In this document: piece after piece, positions 36,001-44,212 of the stretch
Numbering within the stretch: position 1 is the first letter of the stretch
How the letters are laid out: each line of letters starts with the position of its first letter
Source of the DNA: Lysinibacillus fusiformis
GTDB taxonomy: Bacteria; Bacillota; Bacilli; Bacillales_A; Planococcaceae
DNA length: 64,000 bases
Direction of reading: 5' to 3'
Assembly (NCBI RefSeq): GCF_007362955.1
Contig: NZ_CP041696.1
Location: 2,666,001-2,730,000, forward strand
Notes under the pieces: model-generated
What the model was told of the DNA's origin: nothing
Seen by the model: the letters and a program-made list of their open reading frames with translations, nothing else
Database searches by the model: none
Position numbers and translations under genes: made by a program

Positions 36001-36553
36001 TATCCCGCAATAACGGTCAGTAAGACGCCCACCTTCAGTTGAAAGATTAGGCGGTCGATCAACTGACCGTAAAAGCCGGATTGGTTCAACTAACAATCAG
36101 TGGGGATGAAGAACACACCCCACTGATTGAAGTTTCGCTTTATCCCGCAGTAACGGTCAATAAGACGCCTAATTTCAGTGGAAAGATTAGAGGGGCGATT
36201 AACTGACCGTAAAAGCCCGATTGGTTCAACTAACAATCAGTGGGGATGAAGAACCCCCCACTGATTGAAGTTTCACTTTATCCCGCAGTAACGGTCAGTA
36301 AGGCGCCCACCTTCAGTGGAAAGATTAGGCGGTCGATTAACTGACCGTAAAAGCCCGATTGGTTCAACTAACAATCAGTGGGGATGAAGAACCCCCACTG
36401 ATTGAAGTTTCACTTTATCCCGCAGTAACGGTCAGTAAGGCGCCCACCTTCAGTGGAAAGATTAGGCGGTCGATTAACTGACCGTAAAAGCCCGATTGGT
36501 TCAACTAACAATCAGTGGGGATGAAGAACCCCCCACTGATTGAAGTTTCACTT
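36001..36553. repeat. Four tandem ~138-bp structured repeats between comFC and yvyF
   Basis: The four units start at 36001, 36141, 36279 and 36416 and are 140, 138, 137 and about 138 bp long. Each begins TATCCCGCA and ends GAAGTTTC(A/G)CTT. Units 3 and 4 differ only by one C in a C run. Every unit has an outer stem ACGGTCA.../...TGACCGT around a short inner hairpin (TTCAGT-GAA), then a perfect or near-perfect hairpin CAATCAGTGGGG/CCCCACTGATTG. Unit 2 keeps pairing in the inner part with different bases (CCTAAT/ATTAG). There are no unique spacers, so this is not a CRISPR array. It fills nearly all the 649-base gap; two TATAAT-like sites precede it. Function unknown. Confidence 0.9.
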
Positions 36554-36589
36554 TATATAATAATTATCATGTAAGAGGAGGAAATTTAG

Positions 36590-37003
36590 ATGGCAGAGGT
36601 TCGCAATTGTCCAAAATGTAATGAATTTTTTAATTATATAGGGGTAAGAGAAGTTTGTCATAAATGTGCTCAATCAGAAGAGGAACTTTATCAAATTGTT
36701 TATCGCTTTTTACGTAAACGTGAAAACCGTGCAGCAACTGTTGAGCGTATTGTTGAAGCAACAGGAGCAGAAGAAGAACTATTATATAGATGGGTTCGCA
36801 AAGGTCGTTTACAACCAGCGATGTTCCCGAACTTAGGTTATCCATGTGATAACTGTGGTCATTTAACAACAACAGGCAAACTTTGTACAAAATGCCAAAA
36901 CGAATTAAAGTCAGATCTTCGCACATTTGATGCGGCAAAGGAATTCCGAGATAGCGTTGCACAACGTGATCATGTAACATATCATTCTGATCGCAAAAAA
37001 TAA
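36590..37003 (+). CDS. yvyF: Flagellar operon protein YvyF
   Basis: A 137-residue protein of the TIGR03826 type. Two Cys pairs sit at the N-terminus (NCPKCNEFF, VCHKCAQ) and two more near residues 85-100 (CDNCGHLTTTGKLCTKCQ), suggesting zinc ribbons around a small winged-helix-like region (ERIVEATGAEEELLYRWVRKGRL). It always lies just before flgM in Bacillaceae late flagellar operons, and acts as a flagellar gene regulator by inference. AGGAGG precedes the ATG; the repeat array ends 37 bases upstream. Confidence 0.9.
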   Translation: MAEVRNCPKCNEFFNYIGVREVCHKCAQSEEELYQIVYRFLRKRENRAATVERIVEATGAEEELLYRWVRKGRLQPAMFPNLGYPCDNCGHLTTTGKLCTKCQNELKSDLRTFDAAKEFRDSVAQRDHVTYHSDRKK

Positions 37004-37120
37004 AGTAGTGAGTGTGTTAATTTTACTTTATTCAGTAGAGACCTTCCATCACTATAGTTCTTGGAAATACTAGTTTTAGTTTCTATTTCGAATGCAAGAA
37101 AAGACGACTGAATAATGTTA

Positions 37121-37156
37121 GCCTCCGGACGGCAATTACGCCGAGGCGTAATTGAT
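37121..37156. repeat. Palindromic intergenic element, CAATTACGCC type
   Basis: CAATTACGCC-GA-GGCGTAATTG (37133-37154) is a perfect 10-bp inverted repeat, preceded by CTCCGGACGG. It matches the element at 32055. The 309-base yvyF-flgM gap otherwise holds a terminator and a sigma-D-type promoter. Confidence 0.65.
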
Positions 37157-37199
37157 ATATAATACGCACACTTTTCTGTTTAAAGTTGTCACGTGTAGA

Positions 37200-37238
37200 A
37201 AAAGATGACTCAAACATTTTTGAGCCATCTTTTTTTAT
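37200..37238 (+). terminator. Terminator between yvyF and flgM
   Basis: AAAGATGactCAAA pairs with TTTGagcCATCTTT, followed by seven Ts in total. Confidence 0.8.
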
Positions 37239-37249
37239 GTTTGAAAACT

Positions 37250-37276
37250 TAACATTGTGTGAGACAGTCCGAAATA
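37250..37276 (+). promoter_or_regulatory. Sigma-D-type promoter before flgM
   Basis: TAAC and TCCGAAAT are separated by 14 bases, a moderate match to TAAA/GCCGATAT. The same spacing is seen at the hag promoter. Bacillus subtilis flgM is known to have a sigma-D promoter. Confidence 0.45.
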
Positions 37277-37312
37277 ATAGTAAGATAAGCTTTTTAGATA
37301 GGGGGTTATGAA

Positions 37313-37573
37313 ATGAAAATCACATCATATGGTATCAATGCCGTTAACGCCTATAAAAATCAAGTGCGCAATGTGAAATCAGGTGACAACAAAGCATCTT
37401 TTGCCGATAAAATTGAAATTTCAAAAACAGCACAGGAAATGCAAGGCGTATCAACATATAGTGCTGAACGTACTGAGCGCGTGCAACAGCTAAAGGCAGA
37501 CATCGCTTCTGGTGACTACAAGGTAAATGCACGACAAGTTGCAGAAGATATGCTGAAATATTATCGTTTCTAG
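37313..37573 (+). CDS. flgM: Anti-sigma-D (sigma-28) factor FlgM
   Basis: An 86-residue protein that holds sigma-D inactive until the hook is complete and then is cleared by export or proteolysis. It has the family layout: a flexible N-terminus (KITSYGINAVNAYKNQ), then DKIEISKTAQEMQ and a C-terminal sigma-binding helix region (RVQQLKADIASGDYKVNARQVAEDMLKYY). It begins the operon flgM-flgN-flgK-flgL-yviE-fliW-csrA. GGGGG before the ATG supports the start. Confidence 0.93.
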   Translation: MKITSYGINAVNAYKNQVRNVKSGDNKASFADKIEISKTAQEMQGVSTYSAERTERVQQLKADIASGDYKVNARQVAEDMLKYYRF

Positions 37574-37600
37574 AGAATCACAGAAAGGGTGTTTAGCAAT

Positions 37601-38101
37601 ATGTCTGTAGAGGCGATTTGTTCTACATTAACAAAGCTAGAAAGAATGCATAAAAGCTTACTTGAACTAGCCTTTAAAAAAACGGAAATCATTAAAGCTG
37701 GCAATATCGAATCGCTGGACCAAATGCTCAAGGATGAGCAGGCGCATGTAGCGGCCATCGATAAGCTCGAGCAACAGCGTCAAAAACAGGTAACGGACTA
37801 CCTTGAAGCAAAAGGATTTGCTTCTACTGACAAAATGACTGTTGCTGATGTCATCGAAGCTGCTGAACAACCAGCTCAACAAGACACACTGTCAACAGTG
37901 CGCAATCGATTAATGCTAATCATAGAGGACTTACGTAAACAAAATGATTTAAATCAAAAGTTAGTGTTTCAATCATTACAATTTGTCAATCTGACACTAG
38001 ATACGCTACGTCCACGTCCCGAGCAAATGAACTACTCGGGCAGTGAGGTACGCGGCACAAATACAGTTGCCAAAAAATCATATTTCGATTCACAAGCATA
38101 G
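37601..38101 (+). CDS. flgN: Flagellar export chaperone FlgN
   Basis: A 166-residue, mostly helical protein (LERMHKSLLELAFKKTEII, KLEQQRQKQVTDYLEAKG, LVFQSLQFVNLTLDTLRP) matching FlgN/YvyG, which binds the hook-junction proteins FlgK and FlgL before export. Their genes follow directly. ATG 37601 is preferred over GTG 37589 because AAAGGGTG then acts as the ribosome-binding site. The C-terminal tail is polar (NYSGSEVRG...). Confidence 0.9.
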   Translation: MSVEAICSTLTKLERMHKSLLELAFKKTEIIKAGNIESLDQMLKDEQAHVAAIDKLEQQRQKQVTDYLEAKGFASTDKMTVADVIEAAEQPAQQDTLSTVRNRLMLIIEDLRKQNDLNQKLVFQSLQFVNLTLDTLRPRPEQMNYSGSEVRGTNTVAKKSYFDSQA

Positions 38102-38164
38102 GTTTTTGCGCCTGCGAAATTGAATACTTGATTTTTTTGGAAGTTACTATAGGGAGGAAAAAGG

Positions 38165-39712
38165 ATGCGCTCTACATTTATGGGCTTAGAAACAAGTAGA
38201 AGTGGTTTATTTACACAACAATCGGCTTTGTATACAACTGGACACAATATTTCAAATGCCAATACACTTGGCTACTCACGTCAACGCGTGAACATGCAAG
38301 CAACACCAGGATTTCCAACAGCAGGTTTAAACACGCCTTATTATCCTGGGCATATGGGAACAGGGGTAGAAGCGGGCTCAATTCAACGTATTCGCGACGA
38401 ATTTATCGATCGACAATTCCGTCAAGAAACAAACAAGCTTGGCTATTGGGAATCTCGCTCAAACGCGATTTCTCAAATGGAAGATATAATGGATGAACCT
38501 TCTCAATACGGTCTAAATGCTGCGTTAGAACAGTTCTGGAAGGGGCTTCAAGACGTAAGTACAAATCCAGAAAATGCTGCATCTCGTAAAGTGGCGATTG
38601 GGCGTGCCGAACATCTAGCTACCTCCTTTAATTACATCGATACACAGTTAAAAACTATCCAAGGAAACTTAGGAAACGAAATTAGAGTAGCGACAGATCG
38701 AATCAATTCGCTTCTCAAACAAATTGCCGCGATTAATAAGCAAGTGCAAGAGATTGAGCCAAATGGCTATGTGCCCAATGATTTATATGATGTTCGTGAT
38801 ACGTTAATTGATGAATTAAACAGTTACATACCAGTATCGGTAGAACGTGTTCCATCTGGTGGAAATGCAAGCGAGGTGGCTGAAGGAAGTGTAACCATTT
38901 CATTTAAACCATATCCAGCAGGCACAGAAATTAAATTAGTTAATGGCAAAGATGCTGCCAGTATTGAAGTGAATAGTGGTGCAACACAAATTGACGGTAA
39001 AGATTTAGCTAATTTGTTCACGGACATTGTAGTAAATGGCTCGGGTACAACAGATTCAGGTTCAATATCATATGACGAGCTTGATCCGGGAAAAGGGAAA
39101 CTATTATCACTTATTAATTCGTATGGTTATCAAAGTGCAACCGGTCCTAAAGGCTATTATCCAGAAACGTTAGCAAGCATCAACAAACTTGCAACTGAAT
39201 TTGCTACTGTATTTAATTCAATGCATAAGCAGGGATATGATTTAACAGGAGCTCAAAGCACCCTAGATTTCTTTGAAACATCCGATGGTTCGACAACTAT
39301 TAATGCGGGAAATATTAGTATAAATGCCGATCTTAAAGAGGATTCTTCTAAATTAGCAGCTTCGTCACAACCGAATGAAGAAGGTAATGGTAAATGGGCA
39401 CTTGAGCTATCTAATATCCAATCAAAGGTTCAAGGCAATTTAGATGGCGCAACATTTAACTCCTTCTATCAAGGAATCATAGGGAAACTCGGTGTAGATG
39501 GTGAAGAAGCATATCGTTTAAATATGACGTCCGAAACATTACTAGTTACGATTTCAAACAATCGTGCCTCAATGAGTTCAGTTTCTCTCGATGAAGAGAT
39601 GACAAATATGATTACATTCCAACAAGCTTATAATGCAAATGCACGAATGATCACAGTTGTTGATGAAACATTAGACAAAATCATTAACGGTATGGGCCGT
39701 GTAGGTTTATAA
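38165..39712 (+). CDS. flgK: Flagellar hook-associated protein 1 FlgK
   Basis: A 515-residue hook-filament junction protein. The N-terminus has the flagellar rod/hook signature ALYTTGHNISNANTLGYSRQRV, followed by coiled D0/D1 helices, a variable middle (about 230-400) and the C-terminal motif SLDEEMTNMITFQQAYNANARMI that returns to the D0 coiled coil. It is exported through the flagellar type III apparatus with FlgN help. GGGAGG precedes ATG. Length is normal for Bacillaceae. Confidence 0.95.
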   Translation: MRSTFMGLETSRSGLFTQQSALYTTGHNISNANTLGYSRQRVNMQATPGFPTAGLNTPYYPGHMGTGVEAGSIQRIRDEFIDRQFRQETNKLGYWESRSNAISQMEDIMDEPSQYGLNAALEQFWKGLQDVSTNPENAASRKVAIGRAEHLATSFNYIDTQLKTIQGNLGNEIRVATDRINSLLKQIAAINKQVQEIEPNGYVPNDLYDVRDTLIDELNSYIPVSVERVPSGGNASEVAEGSVTISFKPYPAGTEIKLVNGKDAASIEVNSGATQIDGKDLANLFTDIVVNGSGTTDSGSISYDELDPGKGKLLSLINSYGYQSATGPKGYYPETLASINKLATEFATVFNSMHKQGYDLTGAQSTLDFFETSDGSTTINAGNISINADLKEDSSKLAASSQPNEEGNGKWALELSNIQSKVQGNLDGATFNSFYQGIIGKLGVDGEEAYRLNMTSETLLVTISNNRASMSSVSLDEEMTNMITFQQAYNANARMITVVDETLDKIINGMGRVGL

Positions 39713-39757
39713 AAATAACTTAATCAAGTTTCACAAAAGAAAGGGGCTCTTACAAAA

Positions 39758-40771
39758 ATGCGCATAACACAATCTATGCTTTCAAATAACATGCTTCTTA
39801 ACTTAAATAATAGCTTTGGAAAAATGTCGAAGTTACAAAATCAAATTAACTCCGGTTCAAAGATTACTAGACCTTCTGATGACCCTGTTATAGCAGTTAA
39901 AGGAATGGGCTATCGCCGTGATCTAGGTAAGGTTGAACAGTATACACGTAATATGAATGAAGTGAATAACTGGTTAGATACAACCGACGAGTCAATGAAC
40001 CAAGTAGGGGAACAGATGAAGAGAGTTCGTGAACTCGTTATTCAAGCAGCAAATGATACGAATACCGCAGATGAGCGTGCGAAAATTAAATCTGAGATTG
40101 ATCAAATACGTCAACAAATTCAGGATGTAGCTAACACAAAAATTGCTGACCGTTATATTTTTAGTGGAACGAACACTGGTAAGCCATTATTTGTAGAAGC
40201 TACACCACCAAATACAAATGGTAACAAAATCATTAATGCAGATTATACGCTATATGATGGTACTGCTGTTCCTACAACCACTACAGATCCTTTAAATGCT
40301 TCACAGGGTGAAGTGAAAATTGAGGTATATGATGGTATAGAGTTGAAAGTAAATACATCCGGTGCAGATTTATTTGGAAATATTGATTCACTTATGGGGA
40401 AAATTTCAGACCTGTTAGATCCTCAGCGAATTGTCCCACCAGAAACCGTACCTAGACCTGCAACAGGTGCAGAAATCAGTGAAGCATTAGGTGGTTTCAC
40501 TACGGATAGTAAATCAGACGATATAACAAATATTCATAACAAAGTACTTGAGATGCAGGCAGATGTGGGTTCACGTCAAAATCGTGTCGAATTAATGGAA
40601 AATCGTTTGTCTATTCGTGAAATCAGTGTGACGAAACAATTATCGATTAATGAAGATGTTGATTATTCAAAGGCAATTACTGAAATGGTTACACATGAAT
40701 CCATTCACCAAGCTGCATTATCAGTAGGTGCTAAAATTATTCAACAAACCTTAGTAGATTTTATTAGATAA
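39758..40771 (+). CDS. flgL: Flagellar hook-associated protein 3 FlgL
   Basis: A 337-residue flagellin-like junction protein. N-terminal helices read MRITQSMLSNNMLLNLNNS and NQINSGSKITRPSDDPV; the C-terminus has ALSVGAKIIQQTLVDFI. The middle is shorter than in flagellin. It joins FlgK to the filament. A terminator follows, suggesting that yviE-fliW-csrA may be partly separate in expression, although spacing allows read-through. Confidence 0.94.
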   Translation: MRITQSMLSNNMLLNLNNSFGKMSKLQNQINSGSKITRPSDDPVIAVKGMGYRRDLGKVEQYTRNMNEVNNWLDTTDESMNQVGEQMKRVRELVIQAANDTNTADERAKIKSEIDQIRQQIQDVANTKIADRYIFSGTNTGKPLFVEATPPNTNGNKIINADYTLYDGTAVPTTTTDPLNASQGEVKIEVYDGIELKVNTSGADLFGNIDSLMGKISDLLDPQRIVPPETVPRPATGAEISEALGGFTTDSKSDDITNIHNKVLEMQADVGSRQNRVELMENRLSIREISVTKQLSINEDVDYSKAITEMVTHESIHQAALSVGAKIIQQTLVDFIR

Positions 40772-40869
40772 AATGTATTTACTATTTACAAAAATAATAA
40801 TAATTTTGTTTACGTTGATATAGCTTAAATATCAGAAGTAAATATTAGTGATTTTCCCGCTAATGAATC

Positions 40870-40902
40870 AAAGCGTTTGAACATTTTGTTCAGACGCTTT
40901 TT
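40870..40902 (+). terminator. Hairpin with T run after flgL
   Basis: AAAGCGTtTGAA pairs with TTCAgACGCTTT, followed by TTT. It is only about 17 bases before yviE, so it may attenuate instead of fully terminate. Confidence 0.7.
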
Positions 40903-40919
40903 TGAAAGGAGAGGTGTAA

Positions 40920-41483
40920 ATGAGACTCCCACAAATCCAAATTCGTACAACGGACGCACAAATAGACCTTAATATCGCTAAGCCGCAACAGTACATAAAA
41001 CAGCCTAGAGCAACACAGCATATTGAACAACCTGCGGCAATTCTTGAAATCAATACAAAACGTGGAGTGCTACGCATTGATTCGTCACAGGCAAGACGTG
41101 ATTTAGGTTTAATAGGCCCCCTTGAATCAAACGCAAATTATGCAGAAAAAGGTAAACAAGAGGCTCTGAAAGGGATGGCACGCAGAGCAAAAGAGGGACG
41201 GCAAATGATGGAGGGCGCCGGTAAAGAGCAAGGGCGTGCGACTATCCAAAATATCGCGAAACAAAACCATGGTCCTCACCGTGTGCAATTTAACATTAAA
41301 TTTGTGCCATCAGTAGGATCAGTCAAAATCGACTATACGCCAGGTACAACTGATGTCAATATTCAACGTAGAGAACCAATAATTGACGCAAAGGTGAACA
41401 AACCTATTCATGAATACACACCAGGTAAAGTAACTGGTACAATGGTACAAAGACCAGATGTTGACATCGATGTCAACATTTAA
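40920..41483 (+). CDS. yviE: YviE family protein (DUF6470)
   Basis: A 187-residue protein whose gene lies between flgL and fliW, as in Bacillus. It begins [19 protein letters not shown] and has several regular strand-like stretches ([37 protein letters not shown]) around a charged, Gly-rich middle helix ([19 protein letters not shown]). Function unknown; flagellar context is conserved. AAAGGAGAGG precedes the ATG. Confidence 0.88.
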   Translation: MRLPQIQIRTTDAQIDLNIAKPQQYIKQPRATQHIEQPAAILEINTKRGVLRIDSSQARRDLGLIGPLESNANYAEKGKQEALKGMARRAKEGRQMMEGAGKEQGRATIQNIAKQNHGPHRVQFNIKFVPSVGSVKIDYTPGTTDVNIQRREPIIDAKVNKPIHEYTPGKVTGTMVQRPDVDIDVNI

Positions 41484-41500
41484 AGGAGCGTACAGAATCT

Positions 41501-41944
41501 ATGAAAATAGCTACTAAATTTTTAGGTGAAGTTGAAATTGTTGAACAAGATATTCTTACATTTGAATATGGTTTACTAGGATTAAAGGACGAAAAAAAAT
41601 TCGTGTTGCTACCGATTGATGCAAATCTACCACTAGCCTTATTACAGTCTATAGAGCACGTGGAAATTGGTTTTGTGTTAGCGTATCCATTTGCGTTTAA
41701 AAAAGATTATAGTTTTGACATTAGTGATGAAGAGCGTGAGCAATTACATATTGAAAGAGAAGAGGATGTGCTTACGTATTCGATTGTCACAATGAAGGAG
41801 ACTTTCCAAGATTCTACACTCAACTTGCTAGCACCGATTATTGTCAATGTCAATAAAAAGCGGGGAAAACAAATTGTGTTGCAGGATAACAAATCTTACC
41901 CATTACGCTACCAAATAGGTATATCGGAAGGAAGTGCTAAATAG
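41501..41944 (+). CDS. fliW: Flagellar assembly factor FliW
   Basis: A 147-residue protein with the FliW signature [19 protein letters not shown] and [19 protein letters not shown], then [19 protein letters not shown]. FliW binds free flagellin or CsrA; when flagellin is low, FliW releases it and captures CsrA, lifting repression of hag translation. Its stop overlaps the csrA start, and hag follows with a CsrA-type leader, so the full switch is present here. Confidence 0.95.
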   Translation: MKIATKFLGEVEIVEQDILTFEYGLLGLKDEKKFVLLPIDANLPLALLQSIEHVEIGFVLAYPFAFKKDYSFDISDEEREQLHIEREEDVLTYSIVTMKETFQDSTLNLLAPIIVNVNKKRGKQIVLQDNKSYPLRYQIGISEGSAK

Positions 41945-42162
41945 TGCTAGTCCTTTCACGTAAAAGAGACGAATCGATTATGATTGGTGACCAAATCGAA
42001 ATTAAAATTCTTGCTGTCGAAGGTGATCAGGTCAAACTTGGTATCGTTGCACCAAAAACAGTCAAGGTACACCGCTCGGAAGTATTTAAAGCCATACAAG
42101 AGCAAAATAAGGAAGCTCTGTTCGTATCGCCAAACTTCTTAGAACAATTGAAGGGGAAATAA
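41944..42162 (+). CDS. csrA: Carbon storage/flagellin translation regulator CsrA
   Basis: A 72-residue RNA-binding protein starting at GTG overlapping the fliW stop. It begins [20 protein letters not shown] and has [20 protein letters not shown], the two conserved RNA-contact strands with Arg at positions near 6 and 44. It represses hag translation in Bacillus by binding two GGA sites in the leader; both kinds of site are visible just downstream. It ends the flgM operon. Confidence 0.95.
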   Translation: MLVLSRKRDESIMIGDQIEIKILAVEGDQVKLGIVAPKTVKVHRSEVFKAIQEQNKEALFVSPNFLEQLKGK

Positions 42163-42240
42163 CAATAAAACATCTATTAACCTGAATGATGTAAAACACC
42201 GATTCTGCCTCACATAAATCGTATAAGCAGCATCGCAAGG

Positions 42241-42304
42241 CCACTATCCCCACGAACGAGGTAAGAGGTTTCGGGAAAAGAATCCTTTCTTTAGTGGGGT
42301 TTTG
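42241..42304 (+). terminator. Probable terminator of the csrA operon
   Basis: CCACTA...CCCCAC (from 42241) can pair with TAGTGG or GTGGGG (to 42299), followed by TTTTG. The loop is long. It separates csrA from hag in a 440-base gap; the remainder is AT-rich and holds the hag promoter and leader. Confidence 0.5.
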
Positions 42305-42475
42305 TATGGTTTTGAGAATAATTTAGTATTAAGAAGAGAATGAATGTTTTTTCGGGTGTATAGCAATTTATTTCTTTTGGTGGAGAGTTAGAACAATTAG
42401 AAAACTATTCATAGTTAGTCTTTTTAGTAATAATAAATGTTTGAAGAAAAAATAAAAAAAATTTTAAAAAACTAT

Positions 42476-42501
42476 TAAACAATTTCCAAAAGTTACGATA
42501 T
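42476..42501 (+). promoter_or_regulatory. Sigma-D promoter of hag
   Basis: TAAA at 42476 and TACGATAT at 42494 are 14 bases apart, a good match to the TAAA/GCCGATAT consensus of sigma-D (sigma-28). The leader that follows is about 95 bases long. Confidence 0.75.
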
Positions 42502-42553
42502 AGATAATGTAAGGCACAGGAAGTACTAAAATACGACCTAAGCCAACAACATT

Positions 42554-42567
42554 CCACACGGATGTGG
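42554..42567 (+). promoter_or_regulatory. CsrA-binding hairpin in the hag leader
   Basis: CCACA-CGGA-TGTGG is a 5-bp hairpin with GGA in the loop, the canonical CsrA site. A second GGA lies in the hag ribosome-binding site (AAGGAGGAATT, 42588-42598). The pair matches the two-site arrangement known for Bacillus subtilis hag. Confidence 0.75.
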
Positions 42568-42602
42568 AGTGAAAAACTATAACATTCAAGGAGGAATTCC
42601 AA

Positions 42603-43745
42603 ATGAGAATTCAACATAACATTTCAGCTTTAAACACACACCGTAACCTTGGCTTCAACAACGCTCAAGCTTCTAAAAACCTTGAGAAATTATCTTCAGG
42701 TTACAAAATCAACCGTGCTGGCGATGACGCTGCTGGTTTAGCAATCTCTGAAAAAATGCGCGGACAAATCCGTGGTCTTGATATGGCTACGAAAAACGCA
42801 AACGACTCTATCTCTCTTATCCAAACAGCTGAGGGTGCATTAAACGAGTCTCACGCAATCCTACAACGTATGCGTGAATTAGCAGTACAATCTGCAAACG
42901 ATACAAACGTTACTGAAGACCGTGACGCGTTACAAAAAGAAGTAGAACAATTACGTGAAGAACTTACTCGTATTTCTACTGATACTGAATTCAACACGCA
43001 AAACTTATTAAATGGTAAATTCAATGATAAAGTATTCCACATCGGTGCTAACGAAGGTCAAAACATTAAATTATCAATTGGTGATATGTCTTCTAAAGCA
43101 TTAGGTCTTGAAGAAGGAGCAGTACAAGCTACAGGTGGTGCTGGTAAATCAGTAACTGATGCAAGTGGTAATGTTGCTGATTGGGCTGCTAAAGGTACCG
43201 TAGTAGCAACAGGTAAAGCTGCAATTAATGCTGCAACTGGTGGAGGTTTCTATAACGCTTCAGGTGTTAAGGCTTCAGCTGGTACTACTGCTGGTAATGC
43301 TGGTGCAGGGTTCACTCACTTCGCTTCAGGAGCACAAGTTGTTGCAGCTACAGAAGATGTTAAAGCAACAACTGATGGTTTCTATAATACAGATGGTACA
43401 TTAGCAAAAGCAGCGGCTACTGGCCAAGTAGTAACTGTTGGTGGTCTTGATATTGCTTCTCAAGAATCAGCTGACAAGGCTATTACTACATTAGATGCGG
43501 CAATTAAATCAGTTTCTGACACACGTTCTAACTTAGGTGCTGTTCAAAACCGTTTAGAGCATACTATTAACAACTTAGGTGCAACTTCAGAAAACTTAAC
43601 AGCTGCAGAATCTCGTATCCGTGATACAGATATGGCTGCTGAAATGATGGAGTTCACGAAAAACAACATCTTAATGCAAGCTGCCCAATCTATGTTAGCT
43701 CAAGCTAATCAACAACCACAAGGCGTATTACAATTATTAGGTTAA
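42603..43745 (+). CDS. hag: Flagellin
   Basis: A 380-residue filament subunit. The N-terminal D0/D1 helices ([53 protein letters not shown]) and the C-terminal ones ([35 protein letters not shown]) are conserved. The middle (about 175-285) is a low-complexity Ala/Gly/Thr-rich stretch, with a repeated GGFYNASG / DGFYNTDG pattern, and is the likely surface-exposed, Ser/Thr-glycosylated part, given the legionaminic acid genes downstream. The codon use is that of a highly expressed gene (many AAC, CGT, TTA). Regulation: sigma-D promoter and CsrA/FliW. Confidence 0.96.
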   Translation: MRIQHNISALNTHRNLGFNNAQASKNLEKLSSGYKINRAGDDAAGLAISEKMRGQIRGLDMATKNANDSISLIQTAEGALNESHAILQRMRELAVQSANDTNVTEDRDALQKEVEQLREELTRISTDTEFNTQNLLNGKFNDKVFHIGANEGQNIKLSIGDMSSKALGLEEGAVQATGGAGKSVTDASGNVADWAAKGTVVATGKAAINAATGGGFYNASGVKASAGTTAGNAGAGFTHFASGAQVVAATEDVKATTDGFYNTDGTLAKAAATGQVVTVGGLDIASQESADKAITTLDAAIKSVSDTRSNLGAVQNRLEHTINNLGATSENLTAAESRIRDTDMAAEMMEFTKNNILMQAAQSMLAQANQQPQGVLQLLG

Positions 43746-43761
43746 TTTAATAAAGTCTTTC

Positions 43762-43798
43762 AAAAGCTAGTTTCTTCGGAAACTAGCTTTTTTATTTT
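43762..43798 (+). terminator. Terminator of hag
   Basis: AAAAGCTAGTTTC and GAAACTAGCTTTT form a perfect 13-bp stem with a stable TTCG loop, followed by Ts. Confidence 0.92.
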
Positions 43799-43823
43799 AA
43801 ACTATTTATTTAACGTTAACGAT

Positions 43824-43831
43824 GCCGATAT
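43824..43831 (+). promoter_or_regulatory. Sigma-D-type -10 element before the glycosylation island
   Basis: GCCGATAT is an exact sigma-D -10. The -35 region 14-15 bases upstream (TTTATT) is a poor match to TAAA. It would place the downstream glycosylation genes under the same sigma factor as hag. Confidence 0.5.
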
Positions 43832-43861
43832 AATAGAGAGGAAGTTAAAGGTGGGATATTA

Positions 43862-44212
43862 GTGGAACAATTATTAGAAGAAACTAAATTAACATATTAC
43901 GAATATGTAGCCAACATAAAAAAGGGATGTCTAGAAATTGCGCAGCAACTGCGTACAGAACAATTTTCTAATGCTTTTGAATCGATTACGAATTTAGCGG
44001 AAGGCTTAGAGTGGCTCATACAAATAGAACAATTGATGTTACAAAATCAATATAATATTAAGAGTAAAACTAAAGACGCAATCCCATTTTTCATAGAGAT
44101 TAATGAGGCACTTGAAAATAAAGACTATATTTTACTTGCGGATTTATTTGAATATGAAATTGCTGAAATTTTTACTAGTGCATCAGAATGGACTTTTGAA
44201 GGGGCAAATTAA
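43862..44212 (+). CDS. Small helical protein at the head of the flagellin glycosylation island
   Basis: A 116-residue acidic, helical protein from GTG 43862 with no signal peptide (ELTYYEYV-like LTYYEYVANIKKGCLEIAQQ, LAEGLEWLIQIEQLM, LLADLFEYEIAEIF). The family is not recognised with certainty. Its place between hag and the Maf-type gene, with the stop directly adjacent to the Maf start, suggests a partner of flagellin or the glycosyltransferase. It has a FliS/FliT-like size and helical content, but that is only an impression. Confidence 0.75.
   Translation: MEQLLEETKLTYYEYVANIKKGCLEIAQQLRTEQFSNAFESITNLAEGLEWLIQIEQLMLQNQYNIKSKTKDAIPFFIEINEALENKDYILLADLFEYEIAEIFTSASEWTFEGAN

Noticed and set aside
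36001..36553. CRISPR array
   Set aside because: The repeated unit is ~138 bp and continuous, with no unique spacers and no cas genes nearby.
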